Source: Flammeovirgaceae bacterium UBA4659 (GTDB lineage: Bacteria > Bacteroidota > Bacteroidia > Cytophagales > Cyclobacteriaceae). From it: a stretch of 21,853 bases of DNA. The stretch lies in assembly GCA_002405445.1 (NCBI GenBank), contig DHLV01000017.1, forward strand, positions 3,001 to 24,853. The letters run 5' to 3'. The notes under the pieces are model-generated. The model was not told the origin of the DNA and did not search any database. It worked only from the letters and a program-made list of their open reading frames with translations. Shown piece by piece: positions 15,526 to 21,853 of the stretch. The position numbers and the translations under genes are program-made. Positions within the stretch are counted from its first letter, which is position 1. Every line of letters starts with the position of its first letter.

Positions 15526-16101
15526 TTAACCTTCGCGGTAAGCGAAGTAGCTCAAGACCACTTCAATGGCACGTTGAATAGCTTTGTTGATGGGGTAAAA
15601 ATACGTGGTCAGCTCAGGGTCGATGCCATGCAGCTGCATGTAATACTGGCTCATCACCGGCACATCGGCACCGTTGGCGATTTCCACCTGCGCTTTTTCG
15701 AAGTTTTCTTGTTGCTCCGTTTTGATGATCTGGCAGGTGATCAACTCTTTTTGTTGGTACTTGTTGGTGCGCGCAGAATACCCGAAAAGCCGGCAAATTA
15801 ACCCGCGATGCGCATACTGTGAACAAAGGCCCGCGCCCGCCCGGGTGGGGTTCAATATCAAACAGATGGAACCAGCTGTGCTGGTGATCTTATCAAGCCA
15901 CTGCTGGGCCTGCTGAGTGCGATACAAGTACATTGCGAAGGGAAGAAACTCCAAAACAGTGGCCTCTATGTCGGGTTTGAAGCAGCACTTGCCGCAGCCC
16001 GCCTTGCAATGCAAGCCAGACCAGGATTGCAGCAGGGCAATTCGCTGATCCAGGTTTTCGAAGACCTGCTCTACAGCCGCAACTTTTTCAGGGAGAGACA
16101 C
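15526..16101 (-). CDS. YkgJ-family cysteine-cluster protein
   Basis: I choose a GTG start at 16099-16101, giving 191 aa. It lies 13 bases after the stop of the HerA-like gene. An in-frame ATG at 16194 would give 222 aa, but those 31 extra residues overlap the end of the upstream gene and look like its shadow. The signature is CKAGCGKCC (C32, C36, C39, C40) with further cysteines at 80, 93, 103 and 123. This is the pattern of the YkgJ/UPF0153 family, thought to bind zinc or an iron-sulphur cluster. It is cytoplasmic, with no signal peptide. It is the last gene of the GNAT, HerA-like, YkgJ set. The biochemical role is unknown. Confidence 0.83.
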   Translation of the reverse strand: MSLPEKVAAVEQVFENLDQRIALLQSWSGLHCKAGCGKCCFKPDIEATVLEFLPFAMYLYRTQQAQQWLDKITSTAGSICLILNPTRAGAGLCSQYAHRGLICRLFGYSARTNKYQQKELITCQIIKTEQQENFEKAQVEIANGADVPVMSQYYMQLHGIDPELTTYFYPINKAIQRAIEVVLSYFAYREG

Positions 16102-16114
16102 TGTGTATAATCGT

Positions 16115-17677
16115 TTACCAACCTTTTCTTCTGCTCTGGCGCGGTGGTGTTCCAAAAAGCACGCCAAACACCCCGCGCACCAGCGACTTTCCAATCTGGT
16201 TGGTGATGGGCGATGTCAATACCTTTTCGAGTGTGCTCTTCTCTGGCCTGCCCGCTTTTGAAGGGGAGCGATGCTGCTTTTGCCGCTGCGTTTCTGAAGT
16301 GACATTCCCTTCCGCTTCATAGCTTGCGTTTACTCTGGCAGAGAGCATTTCAAATGCACTCTCGGGGTCAATTGTTTCTCCGTATTTCCTGTACATTTCC
16401 GAAGCCTGCAACACGCTCTTGTATTCGACCTCCGTCAATGGCCCCATGTGCGATGCCGGGGGCGCCAAGTGCACTGCCACGGTTTCGGTCGGTATGCCTT
16501 TTTCGTTCAGCACTGTTACAAACGCCTGCCCAGTGCCCAGTTGCGTAAACTGCTTTTCCATATCATAGTAGGCCGATGTCGGAAAGGTCTTCACAGTTTC
16601 TTTCAATGCCTTTACATCATTGGGCGTAAAGGCACGGATGACGTGGCTTACGCGATTGCCGAGTTGCGAAAGCACGCTGGGCGGAATATCCTGCACCATT
16701 TGCGAACAGAAGAACACTCCCACGCCCTTCGAACGGATGAGGCGGATTACTTGCTCGATCTGATCCATAAATGCCTTGGGTGCATCTTTGAAAAGCAAGT
16801 GCGCTTCGTCTAAGAAGAAAACCAGCTTGGGTTTATCTAAGTCACCTGCCTCGGGCAGTTTTTGGTACAACTCCGCCAGAAGCGACAGCATGAACGTAGA
16901 AAAAATAGCGGGTTGGTTCTGCACATCAGATACATTGAGCAAGCTGATGACCCCGCGGCCATCTACTTTCTCCAGTAAGTCTTGTATATCAAACGATTTT
17001 TCACCGAACAACTGGCTTACGCCCTGTTGCTCCAGTGCCACTATTTTCCGCAGGATGGTGCTGGCGGTGGATGACGAAATCTTGCCATAACTTTCGCGGA
17101 TTTCGGCCGCGCCCGGCCCTTCAGAAAGGTAATTCAACACCTTTTTCAGGTCATTCAAGTCTACGATGGGAAGTTGTTTGTCATCGGCATACTTGAACAG
17201 TATCATCATCACACCGCTTTGCGTTTCGTTCAGTTCCAACACCTTGCTTAACAAGACGGGCCCAAACTCAGTAACCGTTGCACGCATCTGCGCCCCCAGT
17301 TTTCCGCTTAGCGAGTACAGCTCAACAGGAAAGCCATTGGGCCGGTAGCCATCTAAACCCAGCAACTTAACGCGTTCGTTGATCCGATCATTCAAAATGC
17401 CCTCCTTCGCCATGCCACTCACATCACCTTTCATGTCGGGCATAAAAACCGCCACCCCCGCTGCAGAGAGTTGCTCTGCCAGCAATTGCAACGTGCGGGT
17501 TTTACCCGAGCCGGTGGCGCCACTTACCAGCCCATGGCGGTTCATCATTTTCAGCGATAAGTTCACCTTGGCGGGTGCTATAATTTCGCCATCCAGCACA
17601 CCGGCACCTAAATAAATGTTGGGGCCATCAACGGTGTAGGATGCGTTGATTGCATCCGTGAATTTTTCCACTGCCAT
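16115..17677 (-). CDS. HerA/DUF853-type ATPase
   Basis: This 520 aa cytoplasmic ATPase of the FtsK/HerA superfamily resembles the YjgR/DUF853 group. Walker A is GATGSGKT at 53-60, and DMKGDVSGMA (81-90) is the DUF853-type motif. Walker B is FFLDEAH near 287-293, followed by an arginine-rich helix (IRLIRSKGVG) and the sensor-like FFCSQ. The tail (about 455-520) is basic and low complexity. HerA relatives translocate DNA, but DUF853 proteins have no established function and no NurA-type nuclease gene is adjacent. The gene begins 39 bases after the GNAT stop and ends 13 bases before the YkgJ start, so all three are probably co-transcribed. Confidence 0.9.
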   Translation of the reverse strand: MAVEKFTDAINASYTVDGPNIYLGAGVLDGEIIAPAKVNLSLKMMNRHGLVSGATGSGKTRTLQLLAEQLSAAGVAVFMPDMKGDVSGMAKEGILNDRINERVKLLGLDGYRPNGFPVELYSLSGKLGAQMRATVTEFGPVLLSKVLELNETQSGVMMILFKYADDKQLPIVDLNDLKKVLNYLSEGPGAAEIRESYGKISSSTASTILRKIVALEQQGVSQLFGEKSFDIQDLLEKVDGRGVISLLNVSDVQNQPAIFSTFMLSLLAELYQKLPEAGDLDKPKLVFFLDEAHLLFKDAPKAFMDQIEQVIRLIRSKGVGVFFCSQMVQDIPPSVLSQLGNRVSHVIRAFTPNDVKALKETVKTFPTSAYYDMEKQFTQLGTGQAFVTVLNEKGIPTETVAVHLAPPASHMGPLTEVEYKSVLQASEMYRKYGETIDPESAFEMLSARVNASYEAEGNVTSETQRQKQHRSPSKAGRPEKSTLEKVLTSPITNQIGKSLVRGVFGVLFGTPPRQSRRKGW

Positions 17678-17716
17678 TGGTTTGGAATTAATGCCTCAAG
17701 GTAAAACAATTATCTT

Positions 17717-18229
17717 TCAAACTCTACGCTTCAACAACCAATCGATCTGCGGATCGGTACCATGCAAGAAGGTATGTTCGCCAAATCGCTCAAAGCCCCA
17801 TTTGGCATAAAATTTCTGTGCTAAAAAGTTACGCTCCCACACACCCAGCCAAATCCACTCGGCATGCTCCCCTGCCGCGTATGACATCGCATTTCCCATT
17901 AACAAACTGCCAATGCTCTTCCCCTGGTGCTGCGGGTGAACATACAACCGCTGCAGTTCGATGGTTGCATCTCCCAACTTTTCTTTTACCTCATCATTTT
18001 TCCGCAGCCGCACAAAGCCAACCACGTTGCCGTGTTCGATCGCCAAAAACAGGGCGGTTTGCGGCTGGTAAAACTCATGTTGCATTTTTTCGATCGTGTA
18101 GTTATCACGGTAGAAGATATCCATGTCTTCGCGTGTGTTGTGCGGAGCAAAAGTTTTTTCGAATGACAGGAAGGCTACTTCCAGCATGGCGGGCAGATCT
18201 TCAAACCTGGCAAGGCGCACATCAACCAT
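17717..18229 (-). CDS. GNAT family N-acetyltransferase
   Basis: This 170 aa protein fits a single GNAT fold. The acetyl-CoA-binding motif is LQRLYVHPQHQGKSIGSLLM (about 92-111); QHQGKS at 100-105 fits the Q-x-x-G-x-G/A loop except that serine replaces the last small residue. The C-terminal half holds the usual WLGVWERNFLAQKFYAKWGF segment (127-146), where N134 and Y141 are typical acetyl-CoA-site residues. The substrate is unknown and could be a protein, amino acid or small metabolite. It is the first gene of a probable operon with the HerA-like and YkgJ genes, with no obvious shared function. The gap to DUF3078 upstream is 66 bases. Confidence 0.92.
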   Translation of the reverse strand: MVDVRLARFEDLPAMLEVAFLSFEKTFAPHNTREDMDIFYRDNYTIEKMQHEFYQPQTALFLAIEHGNVVGFVRLRKNDEVKEKLGDATIELQRLYVHPQHQGKSIGSLLMGNAMSYAAGEHAEWIWLGVWERNFLAQKFYAKWGFERFGEHTFLHGTDPQIDWLLKRRV

Positions 18230-18295
18230 CGCTAAAATACAAAAAAGGGACTCAACCTGAAACCCTGGAATTGCGGCAAAACGAGGCAGCGAAAA

Positions 18296-19219
18296 CTATT
18301 TCTTTTCCTCGAAATTCTGGAAACTATATGCCAACCCAATGTTGAGGGCTTGGCTGGTTTGTATGGACTTATCCTGGTCATAAAAATATATGCCGATGAA
18401 GCCCAGGCTGGTGGTTACAAACTTGCCCACGCGGGCCGTAAGGGTTAAATCCAACCGGTGGTCGATGCGCTCGAACTGCAACTTCTCGTAATCCATAAAC
18501 ATGATGTAGCGCCACTTCAGGTTTAGATTTTTGGCAATATCTTTGTCAAACTCTGCCAGTGCCTGAAATGCAAACCATTGGATGCGGGTTGATTCACCCG
18601 GCTTCACGCCATACGGTGTGGGGTTATCGATGGTGACAAACCGGTTGACATCATTCACATAGGTTACCCGTGGCGAAAAGGGCGACAAACGCAATTTGAA
18701 GTAGGGCACCGGGTGATATTCTACACCAAGGGCAGCGGTAAGATACGCGGGGGCAAAGACATCAGAAATGAACGTTGCCAGATCGTTGTTGTTTGCATCT
18801 TTGCTGTAAGTGTAGCCGCCAGCAAACTGTGAAAGAAAATTCGCGGAAGCAGAGAAGTCCCAGTTCTTGTTCAACGCCCTGCCGTATTTCGTATCCAAAA
18901 ACATGCGGTCAAGTGTTTTGCGGTAACCCTGACCAGCGTTGTTGACCATGCCATATAGGAAGTCTATTTCGTTGTTCCAGGAATGGTTACCCTTTTTATA
19001 GTTGACTTTGTAGTTGAGTAAAGCGTTGAATCCGATCGAGTTAACTCCCCCCGCTTTCCAGTTGTTGGAGAAGGCTGCCTGATTCAGGTTCAAGGCCGCT
19101 CTGAAATTCTTTTTCCAAGGCGTGAGGGTGTCTATCTTGACAATTTGCGCGTGCGATCGAAAATTAAAAAAATAACAAACCAAAACTGCAAACGAAAATG
19201 CCAGTCTGAACTTTCTCAT
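18296..19219 (-). CDS. DUF3078 family outer-membrane beta-barrel protein
   Basis: This 307 aa protein has a signal peptide (MRKF, a hydrophobic stretch, HAQ near residue 25). The mature part is a series of alternating aromatic strands ending in a C-terminal aromatic-rich strand (LAYSFQNFEEKK), as in outer-membrane barrels. The early segment TPWKKNFRAALNLNQAAFSNNWKAGG fits DUF3078, a Bacteroidota family; key features are W and N residues in NNWKAGG, then WNNEIDF near residue 81. It probably lies in the outer membrane, function unknown. It starts 42 bases after the response-regulator stop, and no promoter element was found between, so the two are likely co-transcribed. Confidence 0.85.
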   Translation of the reverse strand: MRKFRLAFSFAVLVCYFFNFRSHAQIVKIDTLTPWKKNFRAALNLNQAAFSNNWKAGGVNSIGFNALLNYKVNYKKGNHSWNNEIDFLYGMVNNAGQGYRKTLDRMFLDTKYGRALNKNWDFSASANFLSQFAGGYTYSKDANNNDLATFISDVFAPAYLTAALGVEYHPVPYFKLRLSPFSPRVTYVNDVNRFVTIDNPTPYGVKPGESTRIQWFAFQALAEFDKDIAKNLNLKWRYIMFMDYEKLQFERIDHRLDLTLTARVGKFVTTSLGFIGIYFYDQDKSIQTSQALNIGLAYSFQNFEEKK

Positions 19220-19261
19220 AAAAATTTGTGAATTTCCCGAGCCCGTAAAAAGTGTGATCCT

Positions 19262-19678
19262 CTAAATGTTGTTGATTTTGATTTCGTATAACGCTACCTC
19301 TGTAAGAGGTTTAGTAATGAACTTGATCACGAAGTTATTGTTAACGATTTTATCGATATCGCGTTTGTTATCCGAACTCGAAAGGATGATGACTTTACAT
19401 TTATTGCGCACCAGCTCCCCGAATTTTTCGAACTCGTATAAGAAAACAAACCCATCTACAATCGGCATGTTGATATCCAGAAAAATAATGCTGGGCAGGT
19501 TCTCAGGATCATTTTCGTGTGACTTCAAATATTCCAAAGCGCTCTTGCCCGAACTCTTCACTTCCACCCGTTGCGAAAACTTGGTAATTTCAATAATGCG
19601 TTTGCTGATGAAGTTGTCAGTGTCGTTGTCATCCACCAACATCACTAAATCAAGAACTTTGGTAGCCGTTTCAGTCAT
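19262..19678 (-). CDS. Stand-alone CheY-like response regulator
   Basis: This 138 aa protein is a single receiver domain with no output domain. Phosphorylation-site residues are D68 in FLDINMP, the acidic pair D16-D17 (MLVDDN), S100-S102 (ILSSSD) and K123 in FITKPL. It should be phosphorylated on D68 by a histidine kinase and act by protein contact rather than by DNA binding. Neither a kinase nor a phosphotransfer gene lies within the window. An exact -7 promoter box at 19739-19746 predicts a leader of about 55 bases that carries a stem-loop. It is followed by a DUF3078 gene in the same probable operon. Confidence 0.95.
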   Translation of the reverse strand: MTETATKVLDLVMLVDDNDTDNFISKRIIEITKFSQRVEVKSSGKSALEYLKSHENDPENLPSIIFLDINMPIVDGFVFLYEFEKFGELVRNKCKVIILSSSDNKRDIDKIVNNNFVIKFITKPLTEVALYEIKINNI

Positions 19679-19698
19679 TTGCCAACTATTTTTTAAGC

Positions 19699-19732
19699 GT
19701 TGCCGGATGCATTGACGTCTGCTATCGGCAAC
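19699..19732 (-). other. Stem-loop in the leader of the response-regulator mRNA
   Basis: GTTGCCG (19699-19705) and CGGCAAC (19726-19732) form a perfect 7-bp inverted repeat with a 20-base loop. Inside it a further AT and GC pairing with bulges is possible. The predicted transcription start from the -7 box at 19739-19746 falls near 19733, so the repeat lies at the very 5' end of the RNA. It could stabilise the message, bind a protein or act as a DNA operator; none of this is shown. Confidence 0.45.
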
Positions 19733-19738
19733 CCATTA

Positions 19739-19746
19739 CAAAGGTA
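19739..19746 (-). promoter_or_regulatory. TAnnTTTG -7 element for the response regulator
   Basis: The minus-strand sequence TACCTTTG is an exact -7 match, about 60 bases upstream of the ATG at 19678. A T-rich stretch lies about 19 bases further upstream but no good TTTG is seen. Confidence 0.5.
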
Positions 19747-19832
19747 TTTCGGTGCAATATTGTTAAAATTTTCACAAAATCACTTACCAAAGCTAAGTAA
19801 GTATTGGGGGCATTACGTGAAAATATAACGGC

Positions 19833-21644
19833 TTATTTTCTCAAAACCGTTAGGATCTCGCCCGGTTTGATTGTGAGGTCCTTTCTGAGGTTCCAATCCA
19901 ATAACTCCTTGATTGTCACCCCGTATTGACGGGCAATGCTATATAAAGTATCAGCTTCGCTCACGGTATGCAACGTCATTTTTTTTGTTTGCGAAGCAAA
20001 AATTTCAATCGTTTGATTTCCATGTAACTTTTCCTGTTTTGTGTGCACATTTACGGCCAGCTTCTGCCCGATATTTAATCCTGCGTTGACCGATAAACCG
20101 TTCCATTTTAGGAGATCTGCCACGCCTACGCGATACAATCCGGCTATGGAATACAGCGTTTCGCCCTTTTGCACGGTATGCGTGTACACGCTATCAAATG
20201 GCATGGTGATGGGCGGTTGAGGTGTTGGGTCGTGCTGCATTGCCAATGGCGTTACAATTGCTGCAGCCGGATTGGCATCCCCTGCTTTGATTGCCCAGTT
20301 GAAGGTGTCTTGATCAGCAGTAACAACGTCTGCTTGTTGGGCCGACAAATCGATCGCTGCAACAACTGTGGGCTCAATTGCTGAAATCGGTGTTGGCTTT
20401 TGTAATGCAGGGTTGATGTCAATCGTTGCTTTTGGGTTGAGTTTTACAACCGCATTTATGTCGAGTTGATCGTGCCGCGATCTGCGATTCCACTTTTCGA
20501 GTTTGCTTACGCGGATGCCGTATAACTGAGAAATCTCCCACAAATCCTCACCGGGCTTCACCTGGTGCGTCAGCGCCTCACTTTTTGATTTTTTCTTCTC
20601 CAGGAAGTAATACGATTCTGCATCCAATGATTGGTCGATGGAAATTTCATTGAAGCGCAAAAACCGGGATAGTGTGATCCCAGCCCGGTCTGTAAACGCT
20701 ACCAACGACTCTCCTTTCATTGCCTTTACTGCCCTTAACCCGTTGACGAAACGAACATCGGGGCGTGTATTGGTGGCTTTAGTGGCCAGCGGCTTCGCCT
20801 TGCCCGACTTTTCAGAAGAAAGCGCTAACGAGCTGATGTCCCGCGAAGGTTGCGAAGTAGGCACAACCACCACGTAGGGTTTGTCATCGGGAATTTTGCC
20901 TCGCAAGGCCCATTTGTTGTACTCTTTCAATACTGCCTCATCCAGCATCAGTTCCGATGCCAGGTCAGCCAGCGACCTCGCTTTTGTCGATTCAAACACA
21001 TCAATCTTTTGCTGCGGTTCACCCTTGATGGCATCTTCAAAGGCAACCTTGTGCGCAATAAATTTCTTTACGTACCAGTATGTTTCGGAAGTGATTTCCA
21101 TGTGACGTCTGCCTATGTACCGATCGCCCATGTTGCGTTTGAGCCCGCCTGCACCCATTTGATATGCCTGCAACGCGAGCAGCCAATTATCGAATTGCGC
21201 ATTATTTTGCTTGAGATACGCTGCGGCACCGCGTGTGGCCGAGGCGATGTTCATCCGCTCGTCTACCTCATTATCCACCCGCAAGCCCATGCTCAACGCA
21301 GTAAAATCTTTGAACTGCCAATACCCCACCGCGTTCGATACAGATACCGCATCGGGTATCAGTGCACTTTCCTGCAGCACCAAGTATTTAAAATCATCGG
21401 GCAGCCCCTCGTCTGCAAATATTTTTGAAATGAGGGGGAAGTATGTTTTGGCACGCTCTACTTTCACCTGAAAATACCGCGCATGGCGGGTAAGGGCATC
21501 AACGTCATGCTGAATCTCGCGTCTGGCGTCATCGCGTATGGCGAGCGTCATGTTTGCGAAATGCATTTTGTGAGGCACCTGCGGAGACTGGGCGTATGAG
21601 GCAGCTGCTCCGCAAAAAATGAGTGCTACTGCAAAAAATCTCAT
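19833..21644 (-). CDS. Lytic transglycosylase with LysM domains (MltD-like)
   Basis: This 603 aa protein has a signal peptide ending near YAQ (residue 19), so it acts on peptidoglycan in the periplasm or at the cell surface. Its transglycosylase (SLT) domain occupies about 65-200: catalytic E92 in LQESAL, GYWQF at 107-111 and AYQMGAGGLKR at 160-170, where many relatives have AYNAG. C-terminally come three clear LysM domains at about 359-402, 488-533 and 557-601. Two weaker LysM-like units lie at about 212-262 and 305-350. A proline- and alanine-rich linker separates the first LysM from the last two. It cuts glycan strands to 1,6-anhydro ends. An exact -7 box ends 5 bases before the ATG. Confidence 0.93.
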   Translation of the reverse strand: MRFFAVALIFCGAAASYAQSPQVPHKMHFANMTLAIRDDARREIQHDVDALTRHARYFQVKVERAKTYFPLISKIFADEGLPDDFKYLVLQESALIPDAVSVSNAVGYWQFKDFTALSMGLRVDNEVDERMNIASATRGAAAYLKQNNAQFDNWLLALQAYQMGAGGLKRNMGDRYIGRRHMEITSETYWYVKKFIAHKVAFEDAIKGEPQQKIDVFESTKARSLADLASELMLDEAVLKEYNKWALRGKIPDDKPYVVVVPTSQPSRDISSLALSSEKSGKAKPLATKATNTRPDVRFVNGLRAVKAMKGESLVAFTDRAGITLSRFLRFNEISIDQSLDAESYYFLEKKKSKSEALTHQVKPGEDLWEISQLYGIRVSKLEKWNRRSRHDQLDINAVVKLNPKATIDINPALQKPTPISAIEPTVVAAIDLSAQQADVVTADQDTFNWAIKAGDANPAAAIVTPLAMQHDPTPQPPITMPFDSVYTHTVQKGETLYSIAGLYRVGVADLLKWNGLSVNAGLNIGQKLAVNVHTKQEKLHGNQTIEIFASQTKKMTLHTVSEADTLYSIARQYGVTIKELLDWNLRKDLTIKPGEILTVLRK

Positions 21645-21649
21645 TGAGA

Positions 21650-21657
21650 CAAAGGTA
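21650..21657 (-). promoter_or_regulatory. TAnnTTTG -7 element at the transglycosylase gene
   Basis: The minus-strand sequence TACCTTTG matches the Bacteroidota -7 consensus exactly and lies only 5 bases before the ATG at 21644. Transcription would start at about the first base of the start codon, giving a leaderless mRNA. No convincing -33 element was seen. Confidence 0.45.
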
Positions 21658-21687
21658 GAAAAAAATCGGTAAAAGATGAATGCAGAC

Positions 21688-21708
21688 AGCGGGTAAAAGT
21701 TTACCGCT
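21688..21708 (-). terminator. Hairpin overlapping the O-methyltransferase stop
   Basis: AGCGG-GTAAA (21688-21697) can pair with TTTACCGCT (21700-21708) with one bulged base. The hairpin overlaps the stop at 21701-21703. No T run follows immediately on the minus strand, so termination is doubtful. Confidence 0.25.
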
Positions 21709-21853
21709 TTCTCACCATCATCAGCCCATCCCGCAACGGAAGTAAGACGTTCTCAACCCGGTGATCACTTTGCACTTTTTCATTGAACTGCCGAAGGGCA
21801 CGCGTGTCTTTATCGGGTGAGTTTCGTACTACTTTGCCGCCCCAGAGGACATT
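21701..21853 (-). CDS. O-methyltransferase, C-terminal 50 residues (partial)
   Basis: Only the 3' end is in the window: 50 codons, with the stop TAA at 21701-21703 and the 5' part beyond the right edge. The end holds DKDTRALRQFN, DHRVENVLLPLRDG and a short MMVRKR tail, the pattern of class I SAM-dependent O-methyltransferases of the caffeoyl-CoA/catechol type. The leading segment NVLWGGKVV is the usual strand and gly-gly turn before the dimer region. The SAM-binding motifs lie outside the window, so the substrate cannot be judged. The transglycosylase starts 56 bases downstream but has its own promoter. Confidence 0.8.
   Translation of the reverse strand, partial: NVLWGGKVVRNSPDKDTRALRQFNEKVQSDHRVENVLLPLRDGLMMVRKR

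Noticed and set aside
18232..18239. Candidate -7 element (minus TATTTTAG) before the GNAT gene
   Set aside because: It matches 7 of 8 positions but ends 2 bases from the ATG, which would place the transcription start inside the start codon region. Support is too thin.
19782..19802. Inverted repeat ACTTAC/GTAAGT downstream of the transglycosylase stop
   Set aside because: It has a 6-bp stem with a 9-base loop and no T run, so it does not look like a terminator.
1..21853. CRISPR arrays, tRNA or rRNA genes, insertion sequences, prophage or defence genes
   Set aside because: No repeat-spacer arrangement, cloverleaf, transposase or phage motif was seen. The HerA-like ATPase alone, without a nuclease or defence partner, is not evidence of a defence system.

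Overview
The window looks like an ordinary housekeeping stretch of a Bacteroidota chromosome, most likely Cytophagales or a relative. The support is a DUF3078 family protein, LPP20-type lipoproteins, an AddAB-like pair of the Bacteroidota type, start codons with no Shine-Dalgarno-like sequence, and repeated copies of the Bacteroidota promoter element TAnnTTTG upstream of genes. Genes are densely packed, with no gap above 300 bases. I saw no rRNA, tRNA, CRISPR array, insertion sequence or phage gene. The species assignment is an inference.

Left part (1-7618, plus strand): two overlapping genes encode an AddAB-type helicase-nuclease for double-strand break processing. They are followed by an NhaC-family Na+/H+ antiporter with its own promoter. 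Middle part (7679-11850, minus strand): a three-gene operon reads DUF3052 protein, a class V aminotransferase with a Tat-like leader, then the helicase HrpB. Next (12003-14178, minus): two LPP20-like lipoproteins ending at a good intrinsic terminator. A lone plus-strand lipoprotein with a CHRD or Cu/Zn-SOD-like look (14367-14870) converges, with a gap of 2 bases, on a periplasmic thioredoxin-fold protein (14873-15445, minus).

Right part (15526-21853, all minus): a GNAT acetyltransferase, a HerA/DUF853-type ATPase and a YkgJ-family cysteine-cluster protein form one probable operon. A stand-alone response regulator followed by a DUF3078 outer-membrane protein forms another. Then come a lytic transglycosylase with LysM domains and the 3' end of an O-methyltransferase that runs off the right edge. 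Functionally the window mixes DNA repair, ion homeostasis and envelope maintenance.

I did not find a convincing undescribed system. The points most worth a second look are a stem-loop at the predicted 5' end of the response-regulator mRNA, candidate leaderless transcripts, an exported PLP enzyme in an operon with a cytosolic helicase, the two-lipoprotein LPP20 locus, extra degenerate LysM-like units in the transglycosylase, and start codons that gene callers are likely to misplace.
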